Positions 39,911 through 48,781 of a DNA stretch of 64,000 nt are shown here, in pieces. Each line of letters opens with the position of its first letter. The stretch's first letter is position 1. The translations under genes and the position numbers were made by a program. The DNA comes from Halobellus rufus (GTDB lineage: Archaea; Halobacteriota; Halobacteria; Halobacteriales; Haloferacaceae). The stretch lies in the NCBI RefSeq assembly GCF_000739575.1, contig NZ_BBJO01000025.1, forward strand, positions 1-64,000, in the 5' to 3' direction. The notes below the pieces were generated by a model, which ran no database searches, had not been told where the DNA came from, and saw only the letters and a program-made list of their open reading frames with translations.

Positions 39911-40047
39911 AACCCACCCAGACGCCGGCGCGAATTAAATCTACAGTCCTTCGGGAGTTTTCAGTTTTCCCGCGTTGAACTCGGAGACACCGCCGGAGAG
40001 TTTGCTCCCGCGGCGGGGCGGGCGAACGCGGCGCGGCCGCCGGTCGG

Positions 40048-40383
40048 TCACAGCCCGAACCGAAGCAGCCACAGCGTCGCCATCCCGGCGACGATCGTCG
40101 CGAAGACGTCGTCGAGGTACCACGTGACCGCCGCGGCGACGAGGCCGGCGAGGAGTCGCTCGTTGCCGACGACCGCGATCGACCCCGTGGGCGCGACGAA
40201 CGCGGGAGCCACGAGCGCGGCGAACACCGCCGGCGGGACGAACTGGAGCGCGTGCATCGCCCGGTCGGGAACCTCGTCGATGCGGCCGAACAGGTGGATG
40301 AACGACGCGCGGATTCCGAACGTGAGCACGCCGAGCGCGACGATCGCGCCCCACACGCCGAGCGGACCGTACTCGGCGGCCAT
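40048..40383 (-). CDS. azlD: AzlD-family branched-chain amino acid export subunit
   Basis: 111 residues with four predicted membrane helices; AzlD-type sequence (GVLTFGIRASFIHLFG, ALQFVPPAVFAALVAP). It partners AzlC in exporting branched-chain amino acids. The start ATG at 40383 overlaps the AzlC stop (ATGA), indicating translational coupling. Confidence 0.85.
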   Translation of the reverse strand: MAAEYGPLGVWGAIVALGVLTFGIRASFIHLFGRIDEVPDRAMHALQFVPPAVFAALVAPAFVAPTGSIAVVGNERLLAGLVAAAVTWYLDDVFATIVAGMATLWLLRFGL

Positions 40384-41126
40384 CAGTGCCCACCTCCCGG
40401 CTCTCGCTCCCGCGTCGACGTCGCGAGCACGGTGTCGGCTACGACGCCCGCGAGAACGCCCGCCAAGCCCCCGAGGATGAGCCCGAGATCCAGGGGCACC
40501 GCGAAGACGTCGCCGGCGACCGCGACCCCGCCGCCCACGAGCGCGGCGATCGCCTTCGGTTTCGTGGTGATCGCGGGGATGAGCAGGCTGAGGAACACCA
40601 GCGGCACGGCGAAGGCGAGGCCCCACGAGTCGGGGACGCGCGCACCGACGACGATCCCGAGGACCGTACAGCACTGCCAGACGATCCACAGCGACACCCC
40701 CACGGCGAGGTAGTAGCGGCGTCGCTCGCGCGGGTCCAGTTCCGCCTCCGCGTCCGTGTAGCGCGCGATCGAGAGCGCGTAGGCCTGATCGGTCAGCACG
40801 TACGCGCAGATGGACTTCCACGCCGAGCGCAACGCGCGGAAGTGCGGCGCGATCGACGCCGAGTACATCAGCATCCGGAGGTTGATGACGACCCCCGTCA
40901 GGACGACCACGAGCAGTTCGGCATTGCTGCCGAGGAGGTCGATGGCGGCCAACTGCGACGCCCCCGCGAAGACCACGACTGACAGCCCGACGGCCTGCAG
41001 CGGCGTCAGCCCCGCGTCGATCGCGGCCGCGCCCGCCACGAGGCCGAAGGGGGCGACCCCGATCAAGAGCGGGGCCACGTCGCGGACGCCCCGACGAACC
41101 TCGGGAGGGAGACGAACGAGAGACAC
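40383..41126 (-). CDS. azlC: AzlC-family permease
   Basis: 247 residues, strongly hydrophobic with a short charged loop (RYTDAEAELDPRERRR) in the middle. The N-terminal VRRGVRDVAPLLIGVAPFGLVAGAA is AzlC-like, as is the central RMLMYSASIAPHFR. Together with AzlD this forms an exporter for branched-chain amino acids. The gene ends at the ATG of azlD. Confidence 0.86.
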   Translation of the reverse strand: MSLVRLPPEVRRGVRDVAPLLIGVAPFGLVAGAAAIDAGLTPLQAVGLSVVVFAGASQLAAIDLLGSNAELLVVVLTGVVINLRMLMYSASIAPHFRALRSAWKSICAYVLTDQAYALSIARYTDAEAELDPRERRRYYLAVGVSLWIVWQCCTVLGIVVGARVPDSWGLAFAVPLVFLSLLIPAITTKPKAIAALVGGGVAVAGDVFAVPLDLGLILGGLAGVLAGVVADTVLATSTREREPGGGH

Positions 41127-41207
41127 GGAGACGCGTTCACCCCGCGACGAGTAAACCGATGCGGTTTGCAGTCGGGCGGTCGACCGGCACGCGAGCAGGA
41201 TAGCCCG

Positions 41208-41253
41208 GGTGGGACTGGAAGGGGCCGCCTTCGTCGAGAACGCGGGGGCTTCC
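41208..41253 (+). repeat. Short dispersed GC-rich element, copy 2
   Basis: GGTGGGACTGGAAGGGGC (41208-41225) then CGCGGGGGCTTCC (41241-41253), shared with 955-984. Here GGAAG and CTTCC can pair around a ~30-nt loop. It lies in the 208-bp gap between azlC and the RNB nuclease gene, divergent to the former and upstream of the latter. Confidence 0.4.
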
Positions 41254-41334
41254 GACGTCCGCTCGGGAATCGCTCCGGTTCAATCTCGATATGGGTGCGA
41301 CACGACTAACTACCTCACACAAGAAGACCAGGGT

Positions 41335-42671
41335 ATGTCGAACGACGCGCAGTCACAGGCCGGGACGGCCGAGGGGCAGGGCCCCGTCGAGATCTCTATC
41401 GACGTCGCCCGGCAGATGCAGGAGAAGCGCGAGGAGCTCTTCGCGGAGTTCGAGATCCGCGACGAGTTCCCGCCGGCGGTCCGCTCGGAGGCGAAGTCCC
41501 GGACCGAGGACATCCAATCGGAGATCGAGGACGAGCTCGAGCACCGTCAGGACCTTCGCGACCTCACGACGTGGACGACCGACCCGATCGACGCCCAGGA
41601 CTTCGACGACGCGCTCAGCATCCGCGAGAACGAGGAGACGTACACCCTGTGGGTCCACATCGCCGACGTCACCCACTACGTCCACCCCGATTCGGAGATG
41701 TGGGCAGAGGCCGTCGAGCGCGGCAACACCGTCTACCTCCCGGGCTATACGGTTCACATGCTCCCGCCGGTGCTCGCCGAGACCGTCTGTTCGCTCGTCC
41801 CCGAGGAGGACCGACTGGCCCACACCGTCGAGATGGAGATCAAGAAGGACACGCTCTCGTTCGAGACCGTCGACATCTACAAGTCGGTCATCCACTCGAA
41901 CGAGCGGCTGACCTACACGCAGTGTGAGAACCGTCTCGACGACCCCGACGCGCCGCTGCACGAGGAGAACGCGCTCGTGTACGAACTCGCCGACCAGCTC
42001 CACGAGCAGCGCAAGGAGGACGGCTCGCTGGTGTTGAACCCGAGTCGCGACCGCGCGCACACGATCATCGAGGAGTGTATGCTGAAGGCCAACAAGGCCG
42101 TCACGCACGAGTTGATGTGGAACCGCGGCGTCGAGGCGATGTACCGCGTCCACCCGCAGCCGACGCCCGATCAGTGGGACGAGGCCCTCCGGGAGATCAC
42201 CGAACTCGACGGCGTGAACATCTCCGGGGCGTCGTGGGACGACCCCCGGAAGGCCGTCAACGACGCCCTCGAGAACTCCGACTCGCGGGCGCTCAACAAG
42301 ATCCAGCGCGCCGTGCTGAAGGTGATGCCCCGCGCGAAGTACATGAACGACCCTTCGGGGGCCACTACGCGCTGAACTTCGACATCTACGGGCACTTTAC
42401 GTCACCCATCCGGCGGCTCTCCGATCTGATCAACCACTGGATCGTCCACGAGAACGACGTCCCCGAGGACCTCGTCGAACTGTGCGACCGCGCCTCCGAG
42501 CGCCAGAAGGACGGCGAGACCGCCGAACGGCTCTACAAGCAGTTCCTAGAGGAGGTCCACCTCGACCCCCACGCGGTCAACAACCGCGGCGTCGTCACCG
42601 TCGACGAGGACGGGAACGTAGTCAACGAGAAGGGGCTGCCGCCGGAGCAGATCGACCTGCGCGAAGACTGA
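41335..42671 (+). pseudogene. rnr: RNB-domain exoribonuclease (RNase R-like), one frameshift
   Basis: From ATG 41335 the frame reads an RNB catalytic domain: DPIDAQDFDDALSI holds the metal-binding aspartates, then HIADVTHYVHPDS. At ~42353 the frame ends shortly after YMNDP; adding one base gives DPFGGHYALNFDIYGHFTSPIRR, the highly conserved RNase R substrate motif, and reads on to 42671. The restored protein is ~445 residues, shorter than bacterial RNase R, with no obvious S1 domain. It would degrade RNA 3' to 5'. The missing base sits in a CCC run (42351-42353). Confidence 0.85.
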
Positions 42672-42748
42672 CGCTGCCGCAGGGAACCGGCGGTAGAATG
42701 CCGTACCGACGCATGCTCTCCTCGACTCGCGAGGGAGACTCGTTGTTC

Positions 42749-42982
42749 TCAGTGCTTGTGCGTGAAGAGGAGCACCTCGTCCTCGTGGGTCGTCACGCAC
42801 AGATCGAGCAGCATACTGAGTTCGAGGCTGTTGTACTCGTCCTCGCAGATGACCAGGTCGTCGAACGGGTCACCGCACGCGGGACAGGCGATGCTCACGG
42901 TGTTCCGGTACGTCGTCACCCCGCCGGCCGACTCGTGCGGCGTCAGCGACGAGGTGAGTTCGTCGTACTCGCTGTCCTCCAT
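42749..42982 (-). CDS. Small zinc-knuckle protein, conserved in haloarchaea
   Basis: 77 residues from ATG 42982 (an alternative ATG lies 9 bp upstream). It has a single CPACG pair with a further cysteine at VICEDE and an acidic first third. It is convergent with the RNB gene. I do not know the function; a small regulator or adapter is plausible. Confidence 0.7.
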   Translation of the reverse strand: MEDSEYDELTSSLTPHESAGGVTTYRNTVSIACPACGDPFDDLVICEDEYNSLELSMLLDLCVTTHEDEVLLFTHKH

Positions 42983-43014
42983 CGTCCCCACGAAGGAGGC
43001 GATCCGTCATAATT

Positions 43015-43713
43015 CTACTCCTCGGACGGGTCCGTTCGCGGCGGACAGACGCCCTCCCGCGGCGGCGAGACCGTCGCAGTGGCGACGCCGACGAGGAAGC
43101 CCGCCGCGTGGCCGACGTTGATAGTCGCGGGGGCGGAGAGCGCGACCGCGAGGAGCGTCTCGACGCCGACGAGCGCGACCGCACAGACGCCGAACAGCAC
43201 CGCGAGCAGTTCGAGATCGGTCACCCGTCCGTGCCGCGGCAGGTGGGCGACCGCGAACCCGCCGGCGGCGAAGACGACGCCGCTGATGCCGTAGACGGCG
43301 ACGTAAGACCCCGCCGAGAAGAGGGCGTTCCAGCCGACGAGCGCGAGGATCGAACCGACCGCCGCGAGCGCGACCATCGCGACGAACCGACCGCGGGGGA
43401 GGTGGACCTCGGCGACCCGGCCGAACACGAACAGCGTGAGCACGTTGGGGACGACGTGCGTCAACCCGCCGTGCAGGAGCGGTGCCAGCGACCACGCGAG
43501 CCACGGCGCGCGGACGTAGACGTAGTTCGTCGTCTCGAACACCGACGAGACGTCCCACAGAGCGGCTTGGGCCGCCTGCACGGCGTAGACGCCGCAGACG
43601 ACGATCGCGAGGAGGTCCGTGAGCGGCGCGGCGAGCGCTCGGTGCTGGGAGACCAACGGCCGCACGCCCCGCGCGAACGGCGTCAACACGTTCGCAGCCG
43701 TGACTCGCCGCAT
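43015..43713 (-). CDS. Rhomboid-family intramembrane serine protease
   Basis: 232 residues from ATG 43713 with about six membrane helices. The catalytic pair is visible: Ser144 in YGISGVV and His202 in NVGHAAGF, with the oxyanion region HGGLTHVVPN (His81, Asn90). It cleaves within membrane helices of single-span substrates. The small-RNA copy C lies immediately upstream on the other strand. Confidence 0.85.
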   Translation of the reverse strand: MRRVTAANVLTPFARGVRPLVSQHRALAAPLTDLLAIVVCGVYAVQAAQAALWDVSSVFETTNYVYVRAPWLAWSLAPLLHGGLTHVVPNVLTLFVFGRVAEVHLPRGRFVAMVALAAVGSILALVGWNALFSAGSYVAVYGISGVVFAAGGFAVAHLPRHGRVTDLELLAVLFGVCAVALVGVETLLAVALSAPATINVGHAAGFLVGVATATVSPPREGVCPPRTDPSEE

Positions 43714-43767
43714 CGTCGGGTACTCCGCCGTCGATCGATATGAGTGCTTGGGCGAGTCCGGCGAGAG

Positions 43768-43775
43768 TTTATCAC
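43768..43775 (+). promoter_or_regulatory. TATA box of small-RNA copy C
   Basis: TTTATCAC, 30 nt before GTGAC at 43798, with GGCCA at 43785-43789. Identical spacing to copies A and B. It lies 54 bp into the rhomboid upstream region and faces away from it. Confidence 0.6.
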
Positions 43776-43797
43776 CGAAGGGGAGGCCAGCGTCGCC

Positions 43798-43901
43798 GTG
43801 ACGTGAGTTCGATCCCGCGTCGGGACGCAGTTGACCGACACGTCGACGCGGGGAACCGACGGCCACGGGGACGTCGTCGACACGGGTGTCGGCTGTTCGC
43901 T
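43798..43901 (+). ncRNA. Candidate pseudoknotted small RNA, copy C
   Basis: P1: 43814-43822 with 43844-43852 (CCCGCGTCG with CGACGCGGG). Pseudoknot: 43835-43841 (CCGACAC) with 43886-43892 (GTGTCGG). P2: short CGACG/CGTCG hairpin (43857-43861 with 43872-43876). It ends in CTGTTCGCT. At 104 nt this is the shortest copy, showing which parts are dispensable (the length of P2 and its flanks). The DUF389 gene starts 83 nt downstream on the same strand, so read-through is possible here, but the other copies have no such arrangement. Confidence 0.62.
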
Positions 43902-43984
43902 ACTTCGGGATTCTGCCGAGTCGCGGCGGTCCAGTGATCGCACGACCCGCCGGATTCATACTCCGTCACCGAGAGTGAGGGGAC

Positions 43985-45304
43985 GTGCGACTCGTACAGG
44001 TGATGGTGCCGACCGGGAAGCGGGAGGCGGTCCTCGACGTGCTCAACGACGAGGACGTCGATTACGCGGTCTCCGACGAGACCAGCGGCCGCGACTACGC
44101 CGCCGTCGTCACGTTCCCGCTGCCGACGGCCGCGGTCGAGCCGACGCTCGAGAAGCTCCGCGGCGTCGGGATCGAACGCGACGCCTACACCGTGGTTGTC
44201 CAGGCCGAGACCGTCGTCTCCGAGCGCTTCGAGGCCTTGGAGGAGCGCTACGAGAGCGAGGAGGAGGAGAACGGCAACGGCGACCGAATCGCCCGTGAGG
44301 AACTCGTCGCCCGCGCGGACGAGATGGCTCCCACGGTGCGGCCGTACGTGTTGATGACCGCGGTGAGCGCCGTCGTCGCCACCGCCGGGCTCCTCCTCGA
44401 TTCCCCCGCGGTGGTCGTCGGGTCGATGGTGATCGCGCCGCTGATCGGCCCCGCGATGGCGGCGAGTGTCGGGACCGTCGTCGACGACAGCGAGCTGGCG
44501 CTCCGCGGGGTCAAGCTCCAGGCCCTCGGAGCCGTACTGGCGGTCGGAGCGGCCGCGCTGTTCGCGGTCTTGGTCCGGGTGACGAACGTCGTCCCGCTCA
44601 CCGCAGAGGAGGTGTTCGCGATCGGTGAAGTGAGAGAGCGGCTCGCGCCCGACGTGCTCTCGCTGGTCATCGCACTCGGTGCGGGAGCAGCGGGAGCCGT
44701 CTCGCTCGCCTCGGGCGTCTCCTCGGCGCTCGTCGGCGTGATGATTGCCGCGGCGCTCGTCCCGCCGACGGCCGTCGTCGGCATCGGAATCGCCTGGGGC
44801 GAACCGCAGTCGGTGATCGGTTCGGCCGTCCTCGTGCTCGTGAACATCCTCGCGATCAACCTCGTCGCGCTGGTCGTCCTCTGGCGGATGGGCTACCGAC
44901 CGAAGCTCTGGTTCCGCGAGGACGAGGCACGCTCGGCGACGATCAAGCGCGTCGCCGCACTCGCAGCGGTCCTGCTCCTCCTCACCAGCTTGCTCGGGGC
45001 CTTCACCTACAGCTCCTACCGCACGGCCGACTTCGAGAGCGACGCGACCGCCGCGATCGAGTCGGAGCTGCCCCCCGAGGCGACGCTCCTGAACCTCGAC
45101 GTGACCTACGAGGGGTTCCCGCTACAGACGCCGCAGACGGTCGTCGTGACCGTGGGGTATCCCCCTTCGTCGTCGCCGCCGCCCGTGGCCGAACGCATAC
45201 GCGACCGAGTGAGCGCACTCGCCCCGGAGCCGCTGGGACTGTTCGGCGAGGCTGACGTCCGCGTGGAGGTCAGATACGTCGGCGTCGAACGTGCCAACGG
45301 GTGA
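43985..45304 (+). CDS. DUF389 (TIGR00341) membrane protein
   Basis: 439 residues from GTG 43985. A soluble N-terminal domain (~110 residues, MRLVQVMVPTGKREAVLDVL) is followed by a six-helix membrane core with LDSPAVVVGSMVIAPLIGPAMA, the conserved DUF389 motif, and a C-terminal soluble domain beginning near residue 350. DUF389 proteins are widespread in haloarchaea, with no confirmed transport activity. Confidence 0.87.
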   Translation: MRLVQVMVPTGKREAVLDVLNDEDVDYAVSDETSGRDYAAVVTFPLPTAAVEPTLEKLRGVGIERDAYTVVVQAETVVSERFEALEERYESEEEENGNGDRIAREELVARADEMAPTVRPYVLMTAVSAVVATAGLLLDSPAVVVGSMVIAPLIGPAMAASVGTVVDDSELALRGVKLQALGAVLAVGAAALFAVLVRVTNVVPLTAEEVFAIGEVRERLAPDVLSLVIALGAGAAGAVSLASGVSSALVGVMIAAALVPPTAVVGIGIAWGEPQSVIGSAVLVLVNILAINLVALVVLWRMGYRPKLWFREDEARSATIKRVAALAAVLLLLTSLLGAFTYSSYRTADFESDATAAIESELPPEATLLNLDVTYEGFPLQTPQTVVVTVGYPPSSSPPPVAERIRDRVSALAPEPLGLFGEADVRVEVRYVGVERANG

Positions 45305-45408
45305 ACCACGCGCTCCGGGCGGCGGGGCGGATCCACCGATCCGCGGAAACGCAAAGAGTCGCTTGTGTCAAGCGTGCGTTGAATACCGATGCCGACGAAC
45401 GGTAAGGT

Positions 45409-46149
45409 ATGAACCGCCGAATTGGTCTCGCGACGATCGCAATCGCAACGCTCGTTCTCCTCGCCGGCTGTAGCGCACCGCTACAGACGACCGCCGGAGG
45501 CGCGGAGCCGACAGAGAACGTTCGAACGATCTCCACGAGCGGCAGCGGCGAAGTGTCCGCCGACGCCGACCTGGCCGTCGTGACCGTCGCGGTCACAGCC
45601 CGGGAAGACACCGCCAACGCCGCCCGCGAGGAGGTCGCAGCGAGCGCGTCGACGATGCGTGAGGCACTCCGCGAAACGGGCGTCGACGACGACGCGGTGA
45701 CGACAGAGAGCTACCGGATCCGGCCGGTCACGGAGCCGAGCCCGGAGCGCGACGAGCGCGAGATAACCGGCTACGAAGCCGTCCACACCTACCGGATCGA
45801 AACCACGCCCGACGAGGCCGGCACCGTCGTCGACACCGCGATCGGAAACGGGGCCAGCGAAGTGTACGGCGTGAGCTTCACGCTCAGCGACGACCAGCGC
45901 GCAGAGCTTCGCGAGCAGGCGCTCGAACGGGCGATGGACGCCGCACGAACCGACGCCGACGCCATCGCCGGGGCCGCCGATCTGACAGTCACGGGCGTCC
46001 AGTCCGCCTCCACCGGTGGCGGCTACTCGCCGGTCTACGAGATGCGCGCGACCGCCGCCGACAGCGGCGGCGTCCCGACCGAGTTCGACGCCGGGTCGGT
46101 GACCGTCTCGGCGACGGTCGACGTGACGTTCACGGCAGCCGAAGCGTAA
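45409..46149 (+). CDS. SIMPL-domain (DUF541) lipoprotein
   Basis: 246 residues. The signal peptide ends in a lipobox VLLAGC (Cys21), so it is lipid-anchored on the cell surface. A SIMPL/DUF541 domain follows (ISTSGSGEVSADADLAVVTVAV, NGASEVYGVSFTLSDDQRAEL, EFDAGSVTVSATVDVTF). The family has outer-membrane and periplasmic members in bacteria that form oligomers; the archaeal function is unknown. Confidence 0.86.
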   Translation: MNRRIGLATIAIATLVLLAGCSAPLQTTAGGAEPTENVRTISTSGSGEVSADADLAVVTVAVTAREDTANAAREEVAASASTMREALRETGVDDDAVTTESYRIRPVTEPSPERDEREITGYEAVHTYRIETTPDEAGTVVDTAIGNGASEVYGVSFTLSDDQRAELREQALERAMDAARTDADAIAGAADLTVTGVQSASTGGGYSPVYEMRATAADSGGVPTEFDAGSVTVSATVDVTFTAAEA

Positions 46150-46182
46150 CGCGGGAACCGAACGAAACGCGTAGAATCGCCG

Positions 46183-47157
46183 CTATTCCTGCCGCGACGG
46201 CGGGATATCTGGCTCCCAGCCGACGGCTTCGACCGCCGCGTCGAGCACGTCGTCGACGCCGTCGCCGGTCTCGACGCTCATGTGCAGGTCGGCCTCGACG
46301 TCGCGGGAGCGGTCGCTCTTGTTGTTGACGGTGAGCACCGGGACGTCGCGTTCGCGGAACCGCGCCTCGACGGCGTCGCGCAGTTCCAGTTGCGCCTCCA
46401 GGGGATAACCACAGGCTTCGCTGGCGTCGAGGACGAACACGACGGCGTCCGCGAGGTGTTCGATCGCGCTGACGGCCTGCCGCTCGATGTCGTTGCGTTC
46501 GTCTTCGGGACGGTCGAGCAGCCCCGGTGTGTCGATGATCTGATAGCGCACCCGGTCTCGGTCGAAGTGACCGACGTGGACGCCCTTCGTCGTGAAGGGG
46601 TACCGCGCGATCTCGTTTTTCGCGCGGGTGACGCCGTTGACGAACGAGGACTTCCCGACGTTCGGGTAGCCTGCGACGACGATGGCCGGTTCGTCCGTGC
46701 GGATGTCCGGCAGCGTCTTCAGCGCGTCGCGGGTCTCGCCGATGCGTTCGAGGTCGTCGGCGACGTCCTCGACGAGGTCGGCCATCCGGGCGAACGCCTG
46801 CTTGCGGTGTTTGCGAGCGGTTTCGGGCTCGGTCTTCCGAAGCTTCGGTTGGTACTCCCGCTTGATCTCGTCGATCTGTCGACTCGTCCACGTGACCCGA
46901 GAGAGGCTCTGTCTGAGTTCGTCGACGTCGACGATCGCGTCGGCGAGTTCGTAGTAGAACGGGTCGACCGTCTCGAAGTCGGGCCACTGCGTCACGACGT
47001 TCTCGAGGTTGTCCGAGAGGATCGAGGAGGACGTCTGGAGCATCGACTGTTGGGCCTCCAACCCGGACTTCGCGCGCCCCGCGCGCGCGGCCCGCGAGAA
47101 CGCCTTGTCGATAAGTTCCTCCGACCGGGGTGTCGTCGGAAGAGACTCGAAAATCAT
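46183..47157 (-). CDS. NOG1-type GTPase of the Obg/HflX class
   Basis: 324 residues. N-terminal helical domain (~150 residues) then the GTPase: G1 GYPNVGKSS (163-171), G3 DTPGLLD, G4 NNKSD. The N-terminal helices plus GTPase match the archaeal homologue of eukaryotic NOG1, which acts in 60S ribosome assembly; here a role in large-subunit maturation is likely. A leaderless promoter (GTTTTTACGG on the minus strand, ~47183-47192) precedes it. Convergent with the SIMPL gene. Confidence 0.87.
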   Translation of the reverse strand: MIFESLPTTPRSEELIDKAFSRAARAGRAKSGLEAQQSMLQTSSSILSDNLENVVTQWPDFETVDPFYYELADAIVDVDELRQSLSRVTWTSRQIDEIKREYQPKLRKTEPETARKHRKQAFARMADLVEDVADDLERIGETRDALKTLPDIRTDEPAIVVAGYPNVGKSSFVNGVTRAKNEIARYPFTTKGVHVGHFDRDRVRYQIIDTPGLLDRPEDERNDIERQAVSAIEHLADAVVFVLDASEACGYPLEAQLELRDAVEARFRERDVPVLTVNNKSDRSRDVEADLHMSVETGDGVDDVLDAAVEAVGWEPDIPPSRQE

Positions 47158-47270
47158 ATTGGCATCTCTACTCGGCCGAACCGTAAAAACGCGTCCGTTC
47201 GGTCGCCGTGTGCGGGCGGTTCTCTCGGCCGTCCGCGGGGGTTTTGTCCGTCCGACGCCACAGACACGGT

Positions 47271-47633
47271 ATGGACACGAACTGGCGAGCCGTCGGAATC
47301 GGCTTCCTCGTGATGGTGATCGTCGGCGCGATCGGGCTCACGCTGCCGATCGTCGGACAGGTCGGCGCGGGGCTTGTCGGGGGCGTCGTCGCCGGCTATG
47401 TCGCCGGCGGCGTCGGCAACGGTGCGTGGAACGGGCTGGTCGCCGGGTCGGTCTCGGGGATCGTCGTCTCGGTCCTCGCGGCGCTGCTCGGTGGCCTCCT
47501 CGGACTCGCTGGCGGTCCGTTGGGCGGCCTGCTCGGCGGCGCGGGGGTGTTCCTCGTCGGCGTCGTCATCACGTTCCTGTTCGCGATCGACAGCGCGATC
47601 GGCGGAGCGATCGGCGGCTTCTTCAACCGGTAA
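47271..47633 (+). CDS. DUF5518-like Gly/Val-rich membrane protein
   Basis: 120 residues with four membrane helices and many small residues (GVVAGYVAGGVGNGAWNGLVAG, GGLLGLAGGPLGGLLGGAG). This pattern matches a small haloarchaeal membrane family (DUF5518, from memory). It has no signal peptide and no charged loops. Function unknown. Confidence 0.72.
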   Translation: MDTNWRAVGIGFLVMVIVGAIGLTLPIVGQVGAGLVGGVVAGYVAGGVGNGAWNGLVAGSVSGIVVSVLAALLGGLLGLAGGPLGGLLGGAGVFLVGVVITFLFAIDSAIGGAIGGFFNR

Positions 47634-47640
47634 TTCCGCC

Positions 47641-48213
47641 TTACCGTTCCTCGCCGCGATCGAGGTACTCCTGCTGGACGGCGACGACCTCCGCGGAGTT
47701 CTCGCAGTCGGCGTACCGCCGCAGCGGCTCGTCGTTCAGTTCGAGGAACGTGTGTCCCCACGTAAACTTCGAGAGGAGTTCTTCGGCCCGCTCGCGCCGG
47801 CCGAAGATCGACAGCGCCGCAGCCAGCGCCTCGACGGTCGTCAACTGCATCGGCCGTCCGAAGTTCACCGGATTGGCCGCGACGAGATACGGGAGCGCGC
47901 GGTGCTCGCCGGGAAGCGAGAAGCGGGCTTCACCCGCCGATTCCCACGAGCAATCGAGCGCGACGAGTCGGTCGTGGGTCGAGTCCGCCGGCGAGAGCGC
48001 CCGCTCTGCGTGCGGGTTGAGCACGACGCCGTAGGGGGTTGCGCGGTCCGAGCGGTGCAGTTCGACGAGGTCGAAGCGGGCCAGCTTTCGCGCCGTGCAC
48101 TTGTCGGGGTCGTCGTCGCCCTCGTACCGCACGTGCAGCGAGGGGCCGGCGGCGACTCGCGAGGCGTCGGCGGTCTCGGAAGCGGCGTCGGGGCCTGAAG
48201 CGTCGTCGTCCAC
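47641..48213 (-). CDS. tsr3: Tsr3-family rRNA aminocarboxypropyltransferase
   Basis: 190 residues from the GTG at 48213; the upstream frame is Arg-rich shadow sequence. The DUF367/Tsr3 core is evident: [40 protein letters not shown], and [12 protein letters not shown]. It transfers the aminocarboxypropyl group of S-adenosylmethionine to a hypermodified small-subunit rRNA base. The N-terminal ~25 residues are an acidic Ala/Asp/Ser tail that may be haloarchaeal-specific. Confidence 0.85.
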   Translation of the reverse strand: MDDDASGPDAASETADASRVAAGPSLHVRYEGDDDPDKCTARKLARFDLVELHRSDRATPYGVVLNPHAERALSPADSTHDRLVALDCSWESAGEARFSLPGEHRALPYLVAANPVNFGRPMQLTTVEALAAALSIFGRRERAEELLSKFTWGHTFLELNDEPLRRYADCENSAEVVAVQQEYLDRGEER

Positions 48214-48266
48214 AGTCGCGGACACGCGACCGGGAGAGAAAAGCGGTTCGTCGCGGCGACGAGAGT

Positions 48267-48548
48267 TCACTCCGAGATGCGGGACCCCTCGGAGGATACG
48301 GGATCGTCTCTGATCGCGATGGTCCCGTCGGCGGCGACGCGGACCGTCGTTCCCGACACCGCGAACACGACGCTGGCGTCGTCGCCGTCGACGGAGCGGA
48401 GAAACCGCTCCGCGGGCTCCGTGTCGACGGCGCTGTAGAGCGGCTCCTCGGTGCAGCAGTCCTCCCCGCCGAGTGCGGTCACGATCGTCGCATCGAGTTC
48501 CGTCTGCCCCTGGAAGTCGTGACGCGCGATCACTTCCCACTCGTCCAT
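48267..48548 (-). CDS. HalOD1 output-domain protein
   Basis: 93 residues from ATG 48548. It consists of little but a HalOD1 domain ([42 protein letters not shown]). HalOD1 is a haloarchaeal domain often attached to receiver domains in two-component systems; stand-alone copies like this are common. An in-frame upstream extension exists but is not family-like. Partner unknown. Confidence 0.75.
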   Translation of the reverse strand: MDEWEVIARHDFQGQTELDATIVTALGGEDCCTEEPLYSAVDTEPAERFLRSVDGDDASVVFAVSGTTVRVAADGTIAIRDDPVSSEGSRISE

Positions 48549-48781
48549 CCCCGTCGGTTCTCCGTCTGACGTTCGCTCGATCACGACACGGGCTACTGGC
48601 CGATACCTCAAGAAACGGCTCGACGGTGCGCCCTGATTTAGCCCGATTAAGTCGAATCTCGGGTTTAAGCAGTCATTACGCCCGGACGAGTCGACCACAC
48701 CGGGGTGAGAAACGGCCTGCGGCTAGCCGCCGATCGACGGGCTCGACGGCGCGCGAGAATCGGACGCGAGCCCGAGCGGAG

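Noticed and set aside
41335..42671. Programmed frameshift in the RNB nuclease
   Set aside because: The CCC context is a weak slippery site, no downstream stimulatory structure is evident, and three unrelated genes show the same single-base loss.
43798..43822. Possible tRNA T-arm (GTTCGATCCC) in the copy C small RNA
   Set aside because: No acceptor stem, D-arm or anticodon arm can be formed, and the bases are not conserved in the other copies.
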